NCBI GenBank assembly: GCA_022820025.1 | Contig: JAJEGF010000011.1 | Location: 28,814 to 92,813 of the forward strand | Direction: 5' to 3' | Origin: Chloroflexota bacterium | Lineage (GTDB): Bacteria; Chloroflexota; UBA11872 | Length of the DNA stretch: 64,000 nt | In this document: positions 9,036-17,687 of the stretch, piece after piece | Layout of the letters: the number at the start of each line of letters is the position of its first letter | Position numbering within the stretch: the stretch's first letter is position 1 | Notes under the pieces: generated by a model | Seen by the model: the letters and a program-made list of their open reading frames with translations, nothing else | Databases searched by the model: none | What the model was told of the DNA's origin: nothing | Position numbers and translations under genes: made by a program

Positions 9036-9214
9036 ATGACAGAGTAATTAAACGGGTGAACAAGCGTCAATGATTCGAAGCGCGGGCCATGAGTCCGCTT
9101 CGAGCCCGGCTTCCCGCACGATCTGGCCGCAGCGGCGCAAACCTGAACCGCGCTGCGGGAACTCCGGCGGCAGCAACATCGTAATCTCCCGTCAAGAACA
9201 TCAGGAGATGACCA

Positions 9215-10303
9215 ATGCAGAGGCTCGAGGACTTCTTCAGCGAAATCGCAGCCTTCGACCTGGCCGCGGTCGACCCTCGCATTCAGGCCTCGATCGTGGT
9301 GCTCGCGAGTGTGATTGCCGCCAAATTGGTCGATTGGATCGTGACCAGGCTGTTGCTGCGCCGGGCGCCCAAAACCGAAGACGCCTTCTACAACCGCCTG
9401 GTCGAAACCCTGCATCGGCCCGTGTTCCTGCTCGTGTTGCTTGGAGGCTTCGGTGTGGCGGCAAGTCTCCTGGCGTTGGACGGATGGCTCAGAACGCTCA
9501 CGTTCGGATTACTCGGGACGCTGGCTGTGCTGGTCGGTCTGACGCTTGCTATTCGATTGAATCAGCTGATCCTGGAAGGTCTGAGTCAGAGCCCGGAGCG
9601 TTTCCGCTATGTCGGGCAGAGCACCATGCCGCTCTTTCGAAACGTCACTAACGTGCTCCTGGCCGGAGTGGCGGCTTACCTCCTTTTGATGGTCTGGGAC
9701 CTGGACGTGACAGCCTGGCTTGCCTCGGCGGGAATCCTGGGCATTGCGGTAGGGCTCGGAGCCAGGGACACGGTCGCAAACTTCTTCGCCGGCGTGCTCA
9801 TCCTGGCCGATGCACCCTACCGGGTCGGGGATTTCATCGTCCTGGATACGGGCGAACGGGGCCAGGTGACCCACGTCGGACTTCGAAGCACCAGGCTGCT
9901 GACTCGCGATGACATAGAGATCACGATTCCGAACGGCGTCATGGGCAACATCAAGGTCATTAACGAAACTGGCGGCCCCGACCCCAAACATCGCATCCGT
10001 ATCAGCGTCGCCTGCGCCTACGGTTCCGATATCGATCATGTAAAACAGGTGCTGCTCGAAGTCGCTCAAGGCCAGGAAGAAGTTTGCGAGGAGCCCGAGC
10101 CCAGGGTCCGGTTTCGCACCTTCGGCGCCTCCGGGCTGGACCTGGAACTGCTGGCCTGGGTGGACGAACCAGTCCTTCGGGGACGCGTAACCGACGCGCT
10201 GAACACCGCGGTTTACCGTCGGTTTGCGGACGAGCGAATCGAGATCCCGTACGCCAAGCAGGATCTCTACGTCAAGGAGTTGCCGAAACCCTTCGGCGGT
10301 TAA
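9215..10303 (+). CDS. MscS-family mechanosensitive ion channel
   Basis: 362 residues with several N-terminal membrane helices, then the pore helix and beta domain of MscS: GIAVGLGARDTVANFFAG (about residue 180), the following YRVGDFIVLD and the RSTRLLTRDD-IPNG segment that marks the MscS beta domain. Such channels open under membrane tension and release solutes during osmotic downshock. AGGAG at 9203-9207 supports the ATG. It stands alone, divergent from the transporter operon. Confidence 0.9.
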   Translation: MQRLEDFFSEIAAFDLAAVDPRIQASIVVLASVIAAKLVDWIVTRLLLRRAPKTEDAFYNRLVETLHRPVFLLVLLGGFGVAASLLALDGWLRTLTFGLLGTLAVLVGLTLAIRLNQLILEGLSQSPERFRYVGQSTMPLFRNVTNVLLAGVAAYLLLMVWDLDVTAWLASAGILGIAVGLGARDTVANFFAGVLILADAPYRVGDFIVLDTGERGQVTHVGLRSTRLLTRDDIEITIPNGVMGNIKVINETGGPDPKHRIRISVACAYGSDIDHVKQVLLEVAQGQEEVCEEPEPRVRFRTFGASGLDLELLAWVDEPVLRGRVTDALNTAVYRRFADERIEIPYAKQDLYVKELPKPFGG

Positions 10304-10421
10304 CCGGCGATCGGCGGTCGTCGCCCCCATCGCAAACCACCCGCGTCCAGGCGCCGGGCCTTGGGCCCGATTCACCACCAACGAGGTGGTGAATCAAGGC
10401 CACGTCCAGGTTGTCTGCCGG

Positions 10422-11435
10422 CTAACCCGCCACGGTCGAATCCGCGGGCAGTTCCCGCACCTGATTCGACCCCGGACGCCGCAGCGAAATGACGCGTTCG
10501 ATTTCCGCCGACTCGTTCTCCGGCAGCGGTGACTCCCCGTTCGCCGCGCCGATCTCCGCCACGCTGGCAATCCCGCGCAGCTTGTCGGTCTCCGCAAGGG
10601 CCGTCAGGTCGCCGCCAAAGTAGTCGAACCACGGTAGGCCGGCCGACGCATACGCGCTGGCCGTCGGCGCCTCCGTCGGCGGTCGTTCCCCGGTCAGCGC
10701 CATCCATTGCACCGAATTGGCGATCGTCACGAAGCAGCGGCTGGCGTGACGCTGATCCCACGCGTCCAGCCCGTAGTCATCCTCATAGATCTCCTGCCGC
10801 ATCCGTCCGCCGGGGGCGAGACCCATTGACGTGCTCTTCACGAGGGGAGAAGCGTCGGCATCCGGCAATGGGGCCCCCGCGATGACACTGGCCATCATCT
10901 CCTCATACCGCTCCGCCTTCATCGGGTACGCGATCAGTTGCAGACCCCCATGCTCGGCCTCGCCTGTCAGTTGCTCCTCCACCGTGTAGCCCTGGCCCAG
11001 CGGCATCGCCACGAATTGCCGAACGATCCCCTGCGCCACGCAATACCCGTCCAGCCACGGCTGCTCCGGCAGCACCGCGTAGTCCTGCGGATCGGTGTTG
11101 AGGTGGTTCATCCAGGTCTCGCCCGTCAACGCGCAGACCTTGCCGGTCGCAATCTTCACGGCGAACGGATACCCCCGGCAGTCAAAATCGATCCACATGG
11201 CCTCGGCCTGGTGCATCGGCATCAGTACCCCGCCGCGCCGCAGCCAATCCGACGGCAGGCGCCGGGCGTAGTCGTCCAGGTGACGCAGCGGAAACCGGCC
11301 CATCCCCGGCGGCAGCGGATAGTCCAGGCCGTCGTCTGGTATCCGCAGCGTCCGCTGAAACTCGATGGCGCAGCGCGCGTCTTTGTGGACCTCTGGAAAC
11401 CTGAATACCAGCCGGTCGTTCTCGAGCGTGATCAT
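10422..11435 (-). CDS. uncharacterised 337-residue protein downstream of an XRE regulator
   Basis: Starts at an ATG at 11435 (MITLENDRLVFRFPEVH); AAGGAG lies about 11 bases upstream. No signal peptide or membrane helix is seen. The sequence is rich in aromatic and acidic residues, with segments such as DYPLPPGMGRFPLRHLDDYA and MPMHQAEAMWIDFDCRGYPF; a C-terminal 80 residues look Pro/Glu/Ser-rich. I do not recognise the family. It follows the XRE regulator gene by 97 bp in the same direction, so the two are probably co-transcribed. A toxin-antitoxin or stress pair is conceivable but unsupported by any motif. Confidence 0.75.
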   Translation of the reverse strand: MITLENDRLVFRFPEVHKDARCAIEFQRTLRIPDDGLDYPLPPGMGRFPLRHLDDYARRLPSDWLRRGGVLMPMHQAEAMWIDFDCRGYPFAVKIATGKVCALTGETWMNHLNTDPQDYAVLPEQPWLDGYCVAQGIVRQFVAMPLGQGYTVEEQLTGEAEHGGLQLIAYPMKAERYEEMMASVIAGAPLPDADASPLVKSTSMGLAPGGRMRQEIYEDDYGLDAWDQRHASRCFVTIANSVQWMALTGERPPTEAPTASAYASAGLPWFDYFGGDLTALAETDKLRGIASVAEIGAANGESPLPENESAEIERVISLRRPGSNQVRELPADSTVAG

Positions 11436-11532
11436 TCCCTCGTGCTCTCCTTGGCTTGCAGCCGCTTCAACGCATCTCCATGGAAGCGGCAGATCTCTTG
11501 TTGACTCCGTTGATTGCCCTGAATGACGTGCG

Positions 11533-11886
11533 CTACCAATCCCCGTCGCGAACCTCGCGCACGATGCGCAAGACGGCGTGATCGGGCGCATCCCGCAGTT
11601 CGCGGATCAACTGGGCGAACAGCCGCGGCCGCTTGCGAATGACCTCCTGCAGGTCACTCGAAACCTTGCCGCCCAGCGCCAGGAGCACGTCCGGGTCCTG
11701 ATCGAGTTCCTTCGCCAGCCGCACGGTCGCGGCTTCGGATGGCGGCGCAACCTGGCCGCGCTCGATCTTGCTCAGGTACCCCGGTTCGACCCCGATCCGC
11801 TTGGCCACCTGCCGCAGCGAATACCGGCGGTCATGCTCTTGCAAGCTCCGCCGAGCGGTGTTGACGTGCGTGCCAAACTGCGTCAT
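11533..11886 (-). CDS. XRE-family helix-turn-helix transcriptional regulator
   Basis: 117 residues. The N-terminal 65 residues form a Cro/CI-type HTH: SLRQVAKRIGVEPGYLSKIE is a textbook recognition helix region with the conserved LSKIERG. The C-terminal part (RKRPRLFAQLIRELRD) is a short helical tail. It likely regulates itself and the downstream unknown gene; the 150 bp before its start is shared with the divergent ThDP enzyme gene and includes a TAAGTGTGTAGTGTTTAG stretch that could hold a binding site. Confidence 0.88.
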   Translation of the reverse strand: MTQFGTHVNTARRSLQEHDRRYSLRQVAKRIGVEPGYLSKIERGQVAPPSEAATVRLAKELDQDPDVLLALGGKVSSDLQEVIRKRPRLFAQLIRELRDAPDHAVLRIVREVRDGDW

Positions 11887-12036
11887 GTTTCCTAAACACT
11901 ACACACTTACGGCCAGCCTGTCAAGTCGACGTTGCCGCCGACGTGATGTCCGCTCGACGGGCGCGCGCGGCGGGATTCGCCTAGGATCGTCCGGCACGCG
12001 GCTCATACCTGCGCTGACCCAGGGAAGGCGGTTCCA

Positions 12037-13722
12037 ATGCCCACCATGACCGGTGCGCGCTTCCTCGCCGAGACTCTCCACGCCTATGGCGTGACCCACT
12101 ACTTCTTTATGCCGGTCAGTGTCCCGGAGGCCATGCCCGAGCTCGAACGCGTTGGCGTCGAGCCCGTCATGGCCCACACCGAGAAGGGCGCGGCCTACAT
12201 GGCCGACGGCTACGCCCGCATCAGCGGCGGCGCCGGCGTCTGCGGCGCTCAGTCCGTGGGTGCGCTAAACCTCGCGGCCGGCCTGCAGGACGCCTTCCTG
12301 GCCTGTTCACCCGTAATCGCCCTGACCGGCCGCCTTCGCCAGATCATGCAGAACCGCCACGCCTATCAGGAGGTGGACCACGCCGCCCCCTTCGACGCCG
12401 TCACCAAGTTCAGCACCCCGGTGACCTCGCTGGAAGAGTTCCCCATCTTCCTGCGGCAGGCGTTGCGCGAAGTCGTGTCGGGCACCCCGGGCCCCGCCCA
12501 CCTCGACCTCTGGGGCATCACCGGCGGCGACATCATGACGGCCGAGGACGACCTCGACATCATCGTCGAGGAACCCTTCCGCCGCACGCCCCCGTTCCGC
12601 CCCGAACCGGATCCGGCCAGCGTCCGCTCGGCCCTCGCTGAACTGGGGCAAGCCTCCCGGCCGGTCATCGTCGCCGGCGGCGGCGTCCGAGCCTCTGCCG
12701 CCCGCGACGAACTGATCGACCTGGCGGAATCCCTGAACATCCCGGTCATCACTTCCCTCAACGCCAAGGAGACCTTCCCGGCCGACCATCCGTTGGCCGT
12801 CGGCGTGTCCGGGACTTACTCGCGCGAATGCGCCAATCGGGTCTTCGCCGAAGTCGATCTCGCCTTCTTCGTCGGCAGCCACAAGGGCGAACAGGTCTCC
12901 AACATCTGGAAGCTCCCCCGTCCCGGCGCCCGCATCGTTCAACTTGACATAAACCCCGCCGAGCTCGGCCGCTCCTTCCCCATCAACGTCGGACTCCTGG
13001 CCGACGCCCGCGCCGGACTGCGCAAGCTCCTGGATCAGGTCAAAGCGGATTCGATAACACCTCCGTCGTCACGAGATCCGTGGATCCAGCGCGTCCAGTC
13101 CCTCGTCCGCACCTGGAAAGCCCAGGTCGACCCGCTCGTCACCTCGGATCAGGTCCCCATGCGCCCCGAGCGCCTCTGCGGTGACCTCACTCGACTGCTC
13201 CCATCCGACGCCATCCTGGTCTCCGACACCGGCCACGCCGGCATCTGGACCGGAACCATGATCGACCTGACATCGCCCGGCCAGAGCTTCATCCGCTGCG
13301 CCGGCTCGCTCGGCTGGGGCCTGCCGGCCGCGATTGGCGCCAAGTGCGCCGCGCCGGACCGCCCCGTGGTCTGCTTCACCGGCGACGGCGGCATGTGGTA
13401 CCACCTCACCGAGCTCGACACCGCCGCGCGCTACGGCATCAACTCCGTAACCGTCGTCAACAACAACGCCTCCCTCAACCAGGAACAGGCGCTAAACGAA
13501 CGCATCTATGGCGGCGCCACCCCCGGCTCCGACCGGCTCTGGAAGCTCACCGACGCCGACTTCGCCGCCGTCGCCGAAACCATGGGGTGCGCAGGCATCA
13601 CGGTCAGGGATCCCGCCGAAATGGACAGCGCGCTGGATCAGGCGCTCTCCGCCAATCGGCCCGCCGTCATCGACGTCAAGACCGACATCGCCGGCATCGC
13701 GCCCAGGGCTTGGGACGGTTGA
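12037..13722 (+). CDS. acetolactate synthase-like thiamine diphosphate enzyme
   Basis: 561 residues with the three-domain ThDP enzyme layout. Visible: activating Glu in AHTEKGAAYMADGYARISGG (about residue 48), central domain PVIVAGGGVRASAARD, and GDGGMWYHLTELDTAARYGI ending in VVNNN for ThDP/Mg binding. Family members decarboxylate or ligate 2-keto acids; an acetolactate role for amino-acid synthesis is less likely because it is followed by a Gfo/Idh/MocA dehydrogenase and an FAD oxidoreductase rather than ilvN or ilvC. It begins a three-gene run (12037-16239). Confidence 0.85.
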   Translation: MPTMTGARFLAETLHAYGVTHYFFMPVSVPEAMPELERVGVEPVMAHTEKGAAYMADGYARISGGAGVCGAQSVGALNLAAGLQDAFLACSPVIALTGRLRQIMQNRHAYQEVDHAAPFDAVTKFSTPVTSLEEFPIFLRQALREVVSGTPGPAHLDLWGITGGDIMTAEDDLDIIVEEPFRRTPPFRPEPDPASVRSALAELGQASRPVIVAGGGVRASAARDELIDLAESLNIPVITSLNAKETFPADHPLAVGVSGTYSRECANRVFAEVDLAFFVGSHKGEQVSNIWKLPRPGARIVQLDINPAELGRSFPINVGLLADARAGLRKLLDQVKADSITPPSSRDPWIQRVQSLVRTWKAQVDPLVTSDQVPMRPERLCGDLTRLLPSDAILVSDTGHAGIWTGTMIDLTSPGQSFIRCAGSLGWGLPAAIGAKCAAPDRPVVCFTGDGGMWYHLTELDTAARYGINSVTVVNNNASLNQEQALNERIYGGATPGSDRLWKLTDADFAAVAETMGCAGITVRDPAEMDSALDQALSANRPAVIDVKTDIAGIAPRAWDG

Positions 13723-13756
13723 ACCGCTCGTCTGGATGACTTAAAGGAGCTTGGAC

Positions 13757-14863
13757 ATGGCTGATGGCATTCACGTCGTCCTGGTCGTCAACGACGAAGC
13801 CGCCCACTGGCAGGGCTACCGCGACCGCCTGGCCGCCAACGACGGCGCGGCATCCGTCTCCGTGGCCGTGCCGCCGGGCGAGCGCCGCGACTCCATCCTG
13901 GATGTCCTTGGCGAAAAGGTCCGCACCGTCGCTGAAGATCCCGCCGAGCTCCTGGCCGCCGAGACGCCGCAGCTCGCCGTCATCACCGTCCCGCCTCTCG
14001 ACTCACCGCCGATCATCGACGCGGCGCTCGACGCCGGCGCCCACGTCCTGACCGAGAAACCTGCCAGCGTCTCGGATGTCGTGCTCGAGCCACTCGCCCG
14101 CAAAGCAATCCGGTGCGACCGCCACCTCATGCTCGCCTTCGCCGGCAGCCAGCAACCCGCCGTTCGCGACGCGGCCCGCATTATTCGCGACGAGGGCCGC
14201 CTGGGCGCCCTCTACGGCGTCACCGCCCACTACATCGCCGACCAGGCCCGCATCCGCGACGTCGAACAGCTCCAGCGCCGCACCGGCTCCTCCAACACCT
14301 GGTTCTTCGAAAAGCGCGTGGGCGGCGGCGGACACCTCTCCTGGCTCGGCATCCATTTCGTCGACATGCTCCACGTCGTCACCGGCCACGACGTTGTCGA
14401 AGTTAGCGCCATGACCAACGTGGCCGGCGGCCAGCCCATCGACGTCGAAGACTCCGCCGTCCTTACGCTCCGCTACGACAACGGCATGCTGGCCTCCCTC
14501 ACCTCGGCCTACTACCTCGACCAGCACGATGTCGCCGACGACAAGCAGGCGCTCTTCAAGGTCTGGGGCGAGAACGGCTGGCTCCAGATCGACCCGCACG
14601 AAGGCACCCCGCTCACCTGCTACAGCAACCTGCCCGCCTACGCCCACCAGCCGCGCGAACGCATCGACTACGACTCCGACTTCATCACCGGCTACGACAC
14701 CCTCATGCACGAGGCGCTCCGCGCCGCCGCCGGCCTGGGCGACCCGCCCACCTCCACGCTGGATGCCCTCCAGGCTCTCCGGGTCGTCCACGCCGCCTAC
14801 CGTTCAGCCGACAGCGGCCGCGCCCAGCCCGTACCCGCCCGCGGCCAATGGACGCTCCCATGA
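13757..14863 (+). CDS. Gfo/Idh/MocA-family oxidoreductase
   Basis: 368 residues from the ATG at 13757, placed seven bases after AAAGGAG; an in-frame TTG two codons earlier is less likely. The N-terminal nucleotide-binding half is atypical in that the usual GxGxxG is not obvious (HVVLVVNDEAAHWQGYRDRL), but the core LDAGAHVLTEKPASVSD motif with its catalytic-region Lys and the C-terminal domain (GGGGHLSWLGIHFVDMLH, about residue 195) are clear. It probably acts on the same metabolite as the neighbouring ThDP enzyme and flavoprotein. Confidence 0.82.
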   Translation: MADGIHVVLVVNDEAAHWQGYRDRLAANDGAASVSVAVPPGERRDSILDVLGEKVRTVAEDPAELLAAETPQLAVITVPPLDSPPIIDAALDAGAHVLTEKPASVSDVVLEPLARKAIRCDRHLMLAFAGSQQPAVRDAARIIRDEGRLGALYGVTAHYIADQARIRDVEQLQRRTGSSNTWFFEKRVGGGGHLSWLGIHFVDMLHVVTGHDVVEVSAMTNVAGGQPIDVEDSAVLTLRYDNGMLASLTSAYYLDQHDVADDKQALFKVWGENGWLQIDPHEGTPLTCYSNLPAYAHQPRERIDYDSDFITGYDTLMHEALRAAAGLGDPPTSTLDALQALRVVHAAYRSADSGRAQPVPARGQWTLP

Positions 14864-16239
14864 TCGCAATCCCCACGCTGGAGACCGATGTCCTGGTCTG
14901 CGGCGCCGGCATCGCCGGCCTCACCGCTGCCCGTACCGCCCAGGAGGCGGGCGCGCGCGTCGTGGTTTTGGAAAAGGGCCCCGAAACCGGCGGATCCTCC
15001 GCCGTCTCCGCCGGCATCGTCTGGACCGCCCGCGACCTCGCGGGCTGGCTCTCCGTCCAACCCGGCGGCGATCCGACCCTGGGCAAGGCCCAGGTCACCA
15101 CCTATCCCGAGGCCATCGAGTGGCTGCGGTCCCAGCACGTGCGGCTCGAACCCTTCGAGTTCGGCGCCAGCGGCTGGAATCCCCCGTTCCCCTACGCGGC
15201 CTTTCAACTGGAGCCCAAAGCGGACGGCCGTTCCAATCCCCGCGCCGCCATGGATCGGCTGACCGCCAACATCGCGAAGGCGGGCGGCCGCATCCTCACC
15301 GAAACGGCAATCCGCGAATTTCACCAGGACGCCGCGGGACGCATCATCGGCGTGGAAGCGCGCGGACCCAGCGGCCTACTCCGCATCAGTGCCAAAGCCA
15401 CGGTCATGGCCACCGGCGGCTTCCAGGGCAACCCCGAGCTCCGCGCCCGCTACTTCGGCCCCTACAGTGACCGCATGGTCCTGCGCGCCAATCCCTACAG
15501 CACCGGCGAGGCCTTCCAGGCCGCCCAGGCCGTCGGCGCGGGGACCGCGGGACCCTTCGGCCGCTTCTACGGCCACCGGGTTGTTGCCCCGCCGGCCGTC
15601 GTCGACTTCCCCTCATTCCCCCGTGTCCACCTTGGCGGAGCGCTGCCGGGCGCGATCCTCGTGAACCTGCGCGGCGAACGCTACGTCGACGAGTCCGAGA
15701 GCGACGAAGTCAGCGTCCACGCCCTACCGCACCAGCCCGACGCGCTCGGCGTGATGATCTACAGCGAGTCCGACGCCGCTACCGACATCGGCTCTGCCGC
15801 GCTCGAAACCGTCAGGTCCGTCGGGACCGAAATCCTCGAGGCGCCGTCACTCGATTCGCTGGCCGAGCGCATGTCCTCGCATTGGGGCATCGCCCGCGTC
15901 CCGCTGCTCGACACTCTTGCCGCCTACAACGCCGCGGCCGCCGCCGCCGACGCAACCATGCTCGCCATTCCCCGCGCCGGCGATCTCCACCCGCTGACCC
16001 AACCGCCCTTCTACGCCATCCGCTTTCTGCCTGGCATCACCGTTACCTACGGCGGCGTGCGCATCGACGCCTTTGCCCGCGTGCTGGACTCCACCGGCCG
16101 CCCGCTCGGCGGTCTCTACGCCGCCGGCGCGGACGCTGGTGGCATCTACACCCGCGGCTATGCGGGCGGTCTTTCCATGGGCCTTGCCTTCGGCCGCATC
16201 GCCGGCCGCGAAGCTGCGGCCAGCGCCGTGTCGCCCTAG
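14860..16239 (+). CDS. FAD-dependent oxidoreductase, fumarate reductase/ketosteroid dehydrogenase-like
   Basis: About 459 residues. The ATG at 14860 overlaps the TGA of the upstream gene as ATGA; an ATG at 14848 adds four residues. The N-terminus has the FAD-binding dinucleotide motif VLVCGAGIAGLTAARTAQEA followed by VVVLEKGPETGGSSAVSAG, typical of succinate/fumarate/ketosteroid flavoproteins; the C-terminus has GGLYAAGADAGGIYTRGYAG, which contacts FAD. It likely reduces or oxidises a carbon-carbon bond next to a carbonyl. A MITE-like element begins two bases after its stop codon. Confidence 0.85.
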   Translation: MIAIPTLETDVLVCGAGIAGLTAARTAQEAGARVVVLEKGPETGGSSAVSAGIVWTARDLAGWLSVQPGGDPTLGKAQVTTYPEAIEWLRSQHVRLEPFEFGASGWNPPFPYAAFQLEPKADGRSNPRAAMDRLTANIAKAGGRILTETAIREFHQDAAGRIIGVEARGPSGLLRISAKATVMATGGFQGNPELRARYFGPYSDRMVLRANPYSTGEAFQAAQAVGAGTAGPFGRFYGHRVVAPPAVVDFPSFPRVHLGGALPGAILVNLRGERYVDESESDEVSVHALPHQPDALGVMIYSESDAATDIGSAALETVRSVGTEILEAPSLDSLAERMSSHWGIARVPLLDTLAAYNAAAAAADATMLAIPRAGDLHPLTQPPFYAIRFLPGITVTYGGVRIDAFARVLDSTGRPLGGLYAAGADAGGIYTRGYAGGLSMGLAFGRIAGREAAASAVSP

Positions 16240-16240
16240 T

Positions 16241-16361
16241 GAGACCTCTGCAAAACTCCGCGGGCCCTCAAATGCAGGGCGGCTCTTTCTCCCCCTCCCC
16301 GTGGGAGAGGGTTGGGGTGAGGGTCTTCCGCGCAACCAACCCCCGGCTACGCAAAGGTCTC
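16241..16361. mobile_element. MITE/REP-like element, full copy 1
   Basis: 121 bp bounded by imperfect inverted ends GAGACCTCTGC and GCAAAGGTCTC. TAGT occurs directly on both sides (16237-16240 and 16362-16365), consistent with a target-site duplication. The interior contains CCCTCCCCGTGGGAGAGGG, a hairpin, then TTGGGGTGAGGG. It lies exactly between the stop codons of two convergent genes, both of which use the CTAG palindrome. The same element occurs at 35662-35784, with fragments near 61.4, 63.2 and 64.0 kb. It has no coding capacity. Confidence 0.75.
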
Positions 16362-17548
16362 TAGTCGATCACCTCCGCCATCACTCGCAGGAAGTTCTCC
16401 CCGGCAATTGCGTCCACCTCGCGCCCGCTGTAGCCCCGGGCCTCCAGCGCCGCCAGGAACTGCGGCGTCTCGTGCGCGCCCGCAAAGCCCTCGACGACGT
16501 CCTCCAGGAACTCGAAGTCCGTCCCAATCCCAACGTGCTCGTATCCGGCCACGTTCACCATGTGATCCACCACGTCCACCAGCGCCTCCAGCCCGACCGT
16601 CGGAAACCTCTGGTAAAGCGGCTGCGCCACCCCCGTGCGAACGCCGGCCTCCGCCGCGAACGGATCCAGCCGGCCCGACCTCACGTCATCCAGCAGCTTC
16701 ATCCCCCGCGCACGCTCCGAGGCGCTGATGCCCGGCCCCTCGCCACGCCCGCGTTGGCACTCAATGTCGACAAACGCCGACGAGCAGTGAATGCCCACCA
16801 CGCCCCCGCCGTCCGCGATCCTGCGAATGTGCGCATCTGTCAGGTTTCGCTGAATCGGACTGATCGCCTTCGGGTTCGAGTGCGACGCCACGATCGGGTC
16901 GCGGCTCTCCTCCAGCACATGATCGATAGCACTCATCGACGCGTGCGAGACATCAATCAGGATCCCCAGCCGGTTTAACTCGCGAACCACGTCTCGCCCA
17001 AAGTCGGTCAGGCCGCTCGGAACCCGCTGCTCGCTATCGCAGTCGATCCACGTCTGCGGCGCCGCATGCACCAGCCCCGTCACCCGCAGACCCAGCTCGT
17101 GATAGGACCGCAACATCGCCAGGTCCTCGCCCATCAGCAGGTTCTCGGTGTGCAGCAGCACCGCGATCCTGCCCGCGTCCACCGCGCGTCGCACACCCTC
17201 GGTCGAAGTAACAAGCTCCAGGTCCTCGGACCCCTCGCACAACCGCCGCACCGCGTCGAATCCACGCAGCAACCGCTGCACGCCTGACGCCCCCTCAAAG
17301 AACGTCCGCCGGAACAGCGCCGTACTCGGATGCTGAACGGCCTGAAACGCTGGCGTCGGATCCACCGTGAACTCCCCCGGCGCCCCCTCCGACAGCCAGA
17401 TGCAGTTCACCTCGCCCCGCTTCAGCTTCGGAATATCCACCTGCCGCCCCGGCACATCCGCCATCGGCTCCCGGTACTCGATCCGCTCCGCCGTAAACTC
17501 CCGCTGCATGTGCAAGTGAGCAAGCAAACTCAATCGGTCGCTGGACAT
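16361..17548 (-). CDS. membrane dipeptidase-like metallohydrolase (peptidase M19 family)
   Basis: 395 residues from an ATG at 17548 preceded by AGGAAG five bases upstream. M19 enzymes are zinc hydrolases cutting dipeptides or related amides. Visible ligands: bridging Glu in VLLHTENLL, His in LIDVSHASM, His in IVASHSNPK and Asp in VGIGTDFEF. At the N-terminus, where the family has His-x-Asp, this protein has AHLHMQ, so one ligand appears to be His in place of Asp. Function as a dipeptidase is therefore likely but not certain. It is convergent with the flavoprotein gene. Confidence 0.8.
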   Translation of the reverse strand: MSSDRLSLLAHLHMQREFTAERIEYREPMADVPGRQVDIPKLKRGEVNCIWLSEGAPGEFTVDPTPAFQAVQHPSTALFRRTFFEGASGVQRLLRGFDAVRRLCEGSEDLELVTSTEGVRRAVDAGRIAVLLHTENLLMGEDLAMLRSYHELGLRVTGLVHAAPQTWIDCDSEQRVPSGLTDFGRDVVRELNRLGILIDVSHASMSAIDHVLEESRDPIVASHSNPKAISPIQRNLTDAHIRRIADGGGVVGIHCSSAFVDIECQRGRGEGPGISASERARGMKLLDDVRSGRLDPFAAEAGVRTGVAQPLYQRFPTVGLEALVDVVDHMVNVAGYEHVGIGTDFEFLEDVVEGFAGAHETPQFLAALEARGYSGREVDAIAGENFLRVMAEVID

Positions 17549-17687
17549 GGCTTCCTGACTTCGGATCGATTCCGCCGCAGCCTGAAAGACTACTTCGTCG
17601 TCAGATTCACGAGCTCTGGCCCTCAATGACTACGGACCGCTTGCTCATTAGTCGCGAGCCGATTGATTCCGCAGCCCTTGGCCCTCC

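Noticed and set aside
10422..11886. XRE regulator and partner called as a toxin-antitoxin system
   Set aside because: The partner is too large and lacks any toxin motif; left as an unknown pair.
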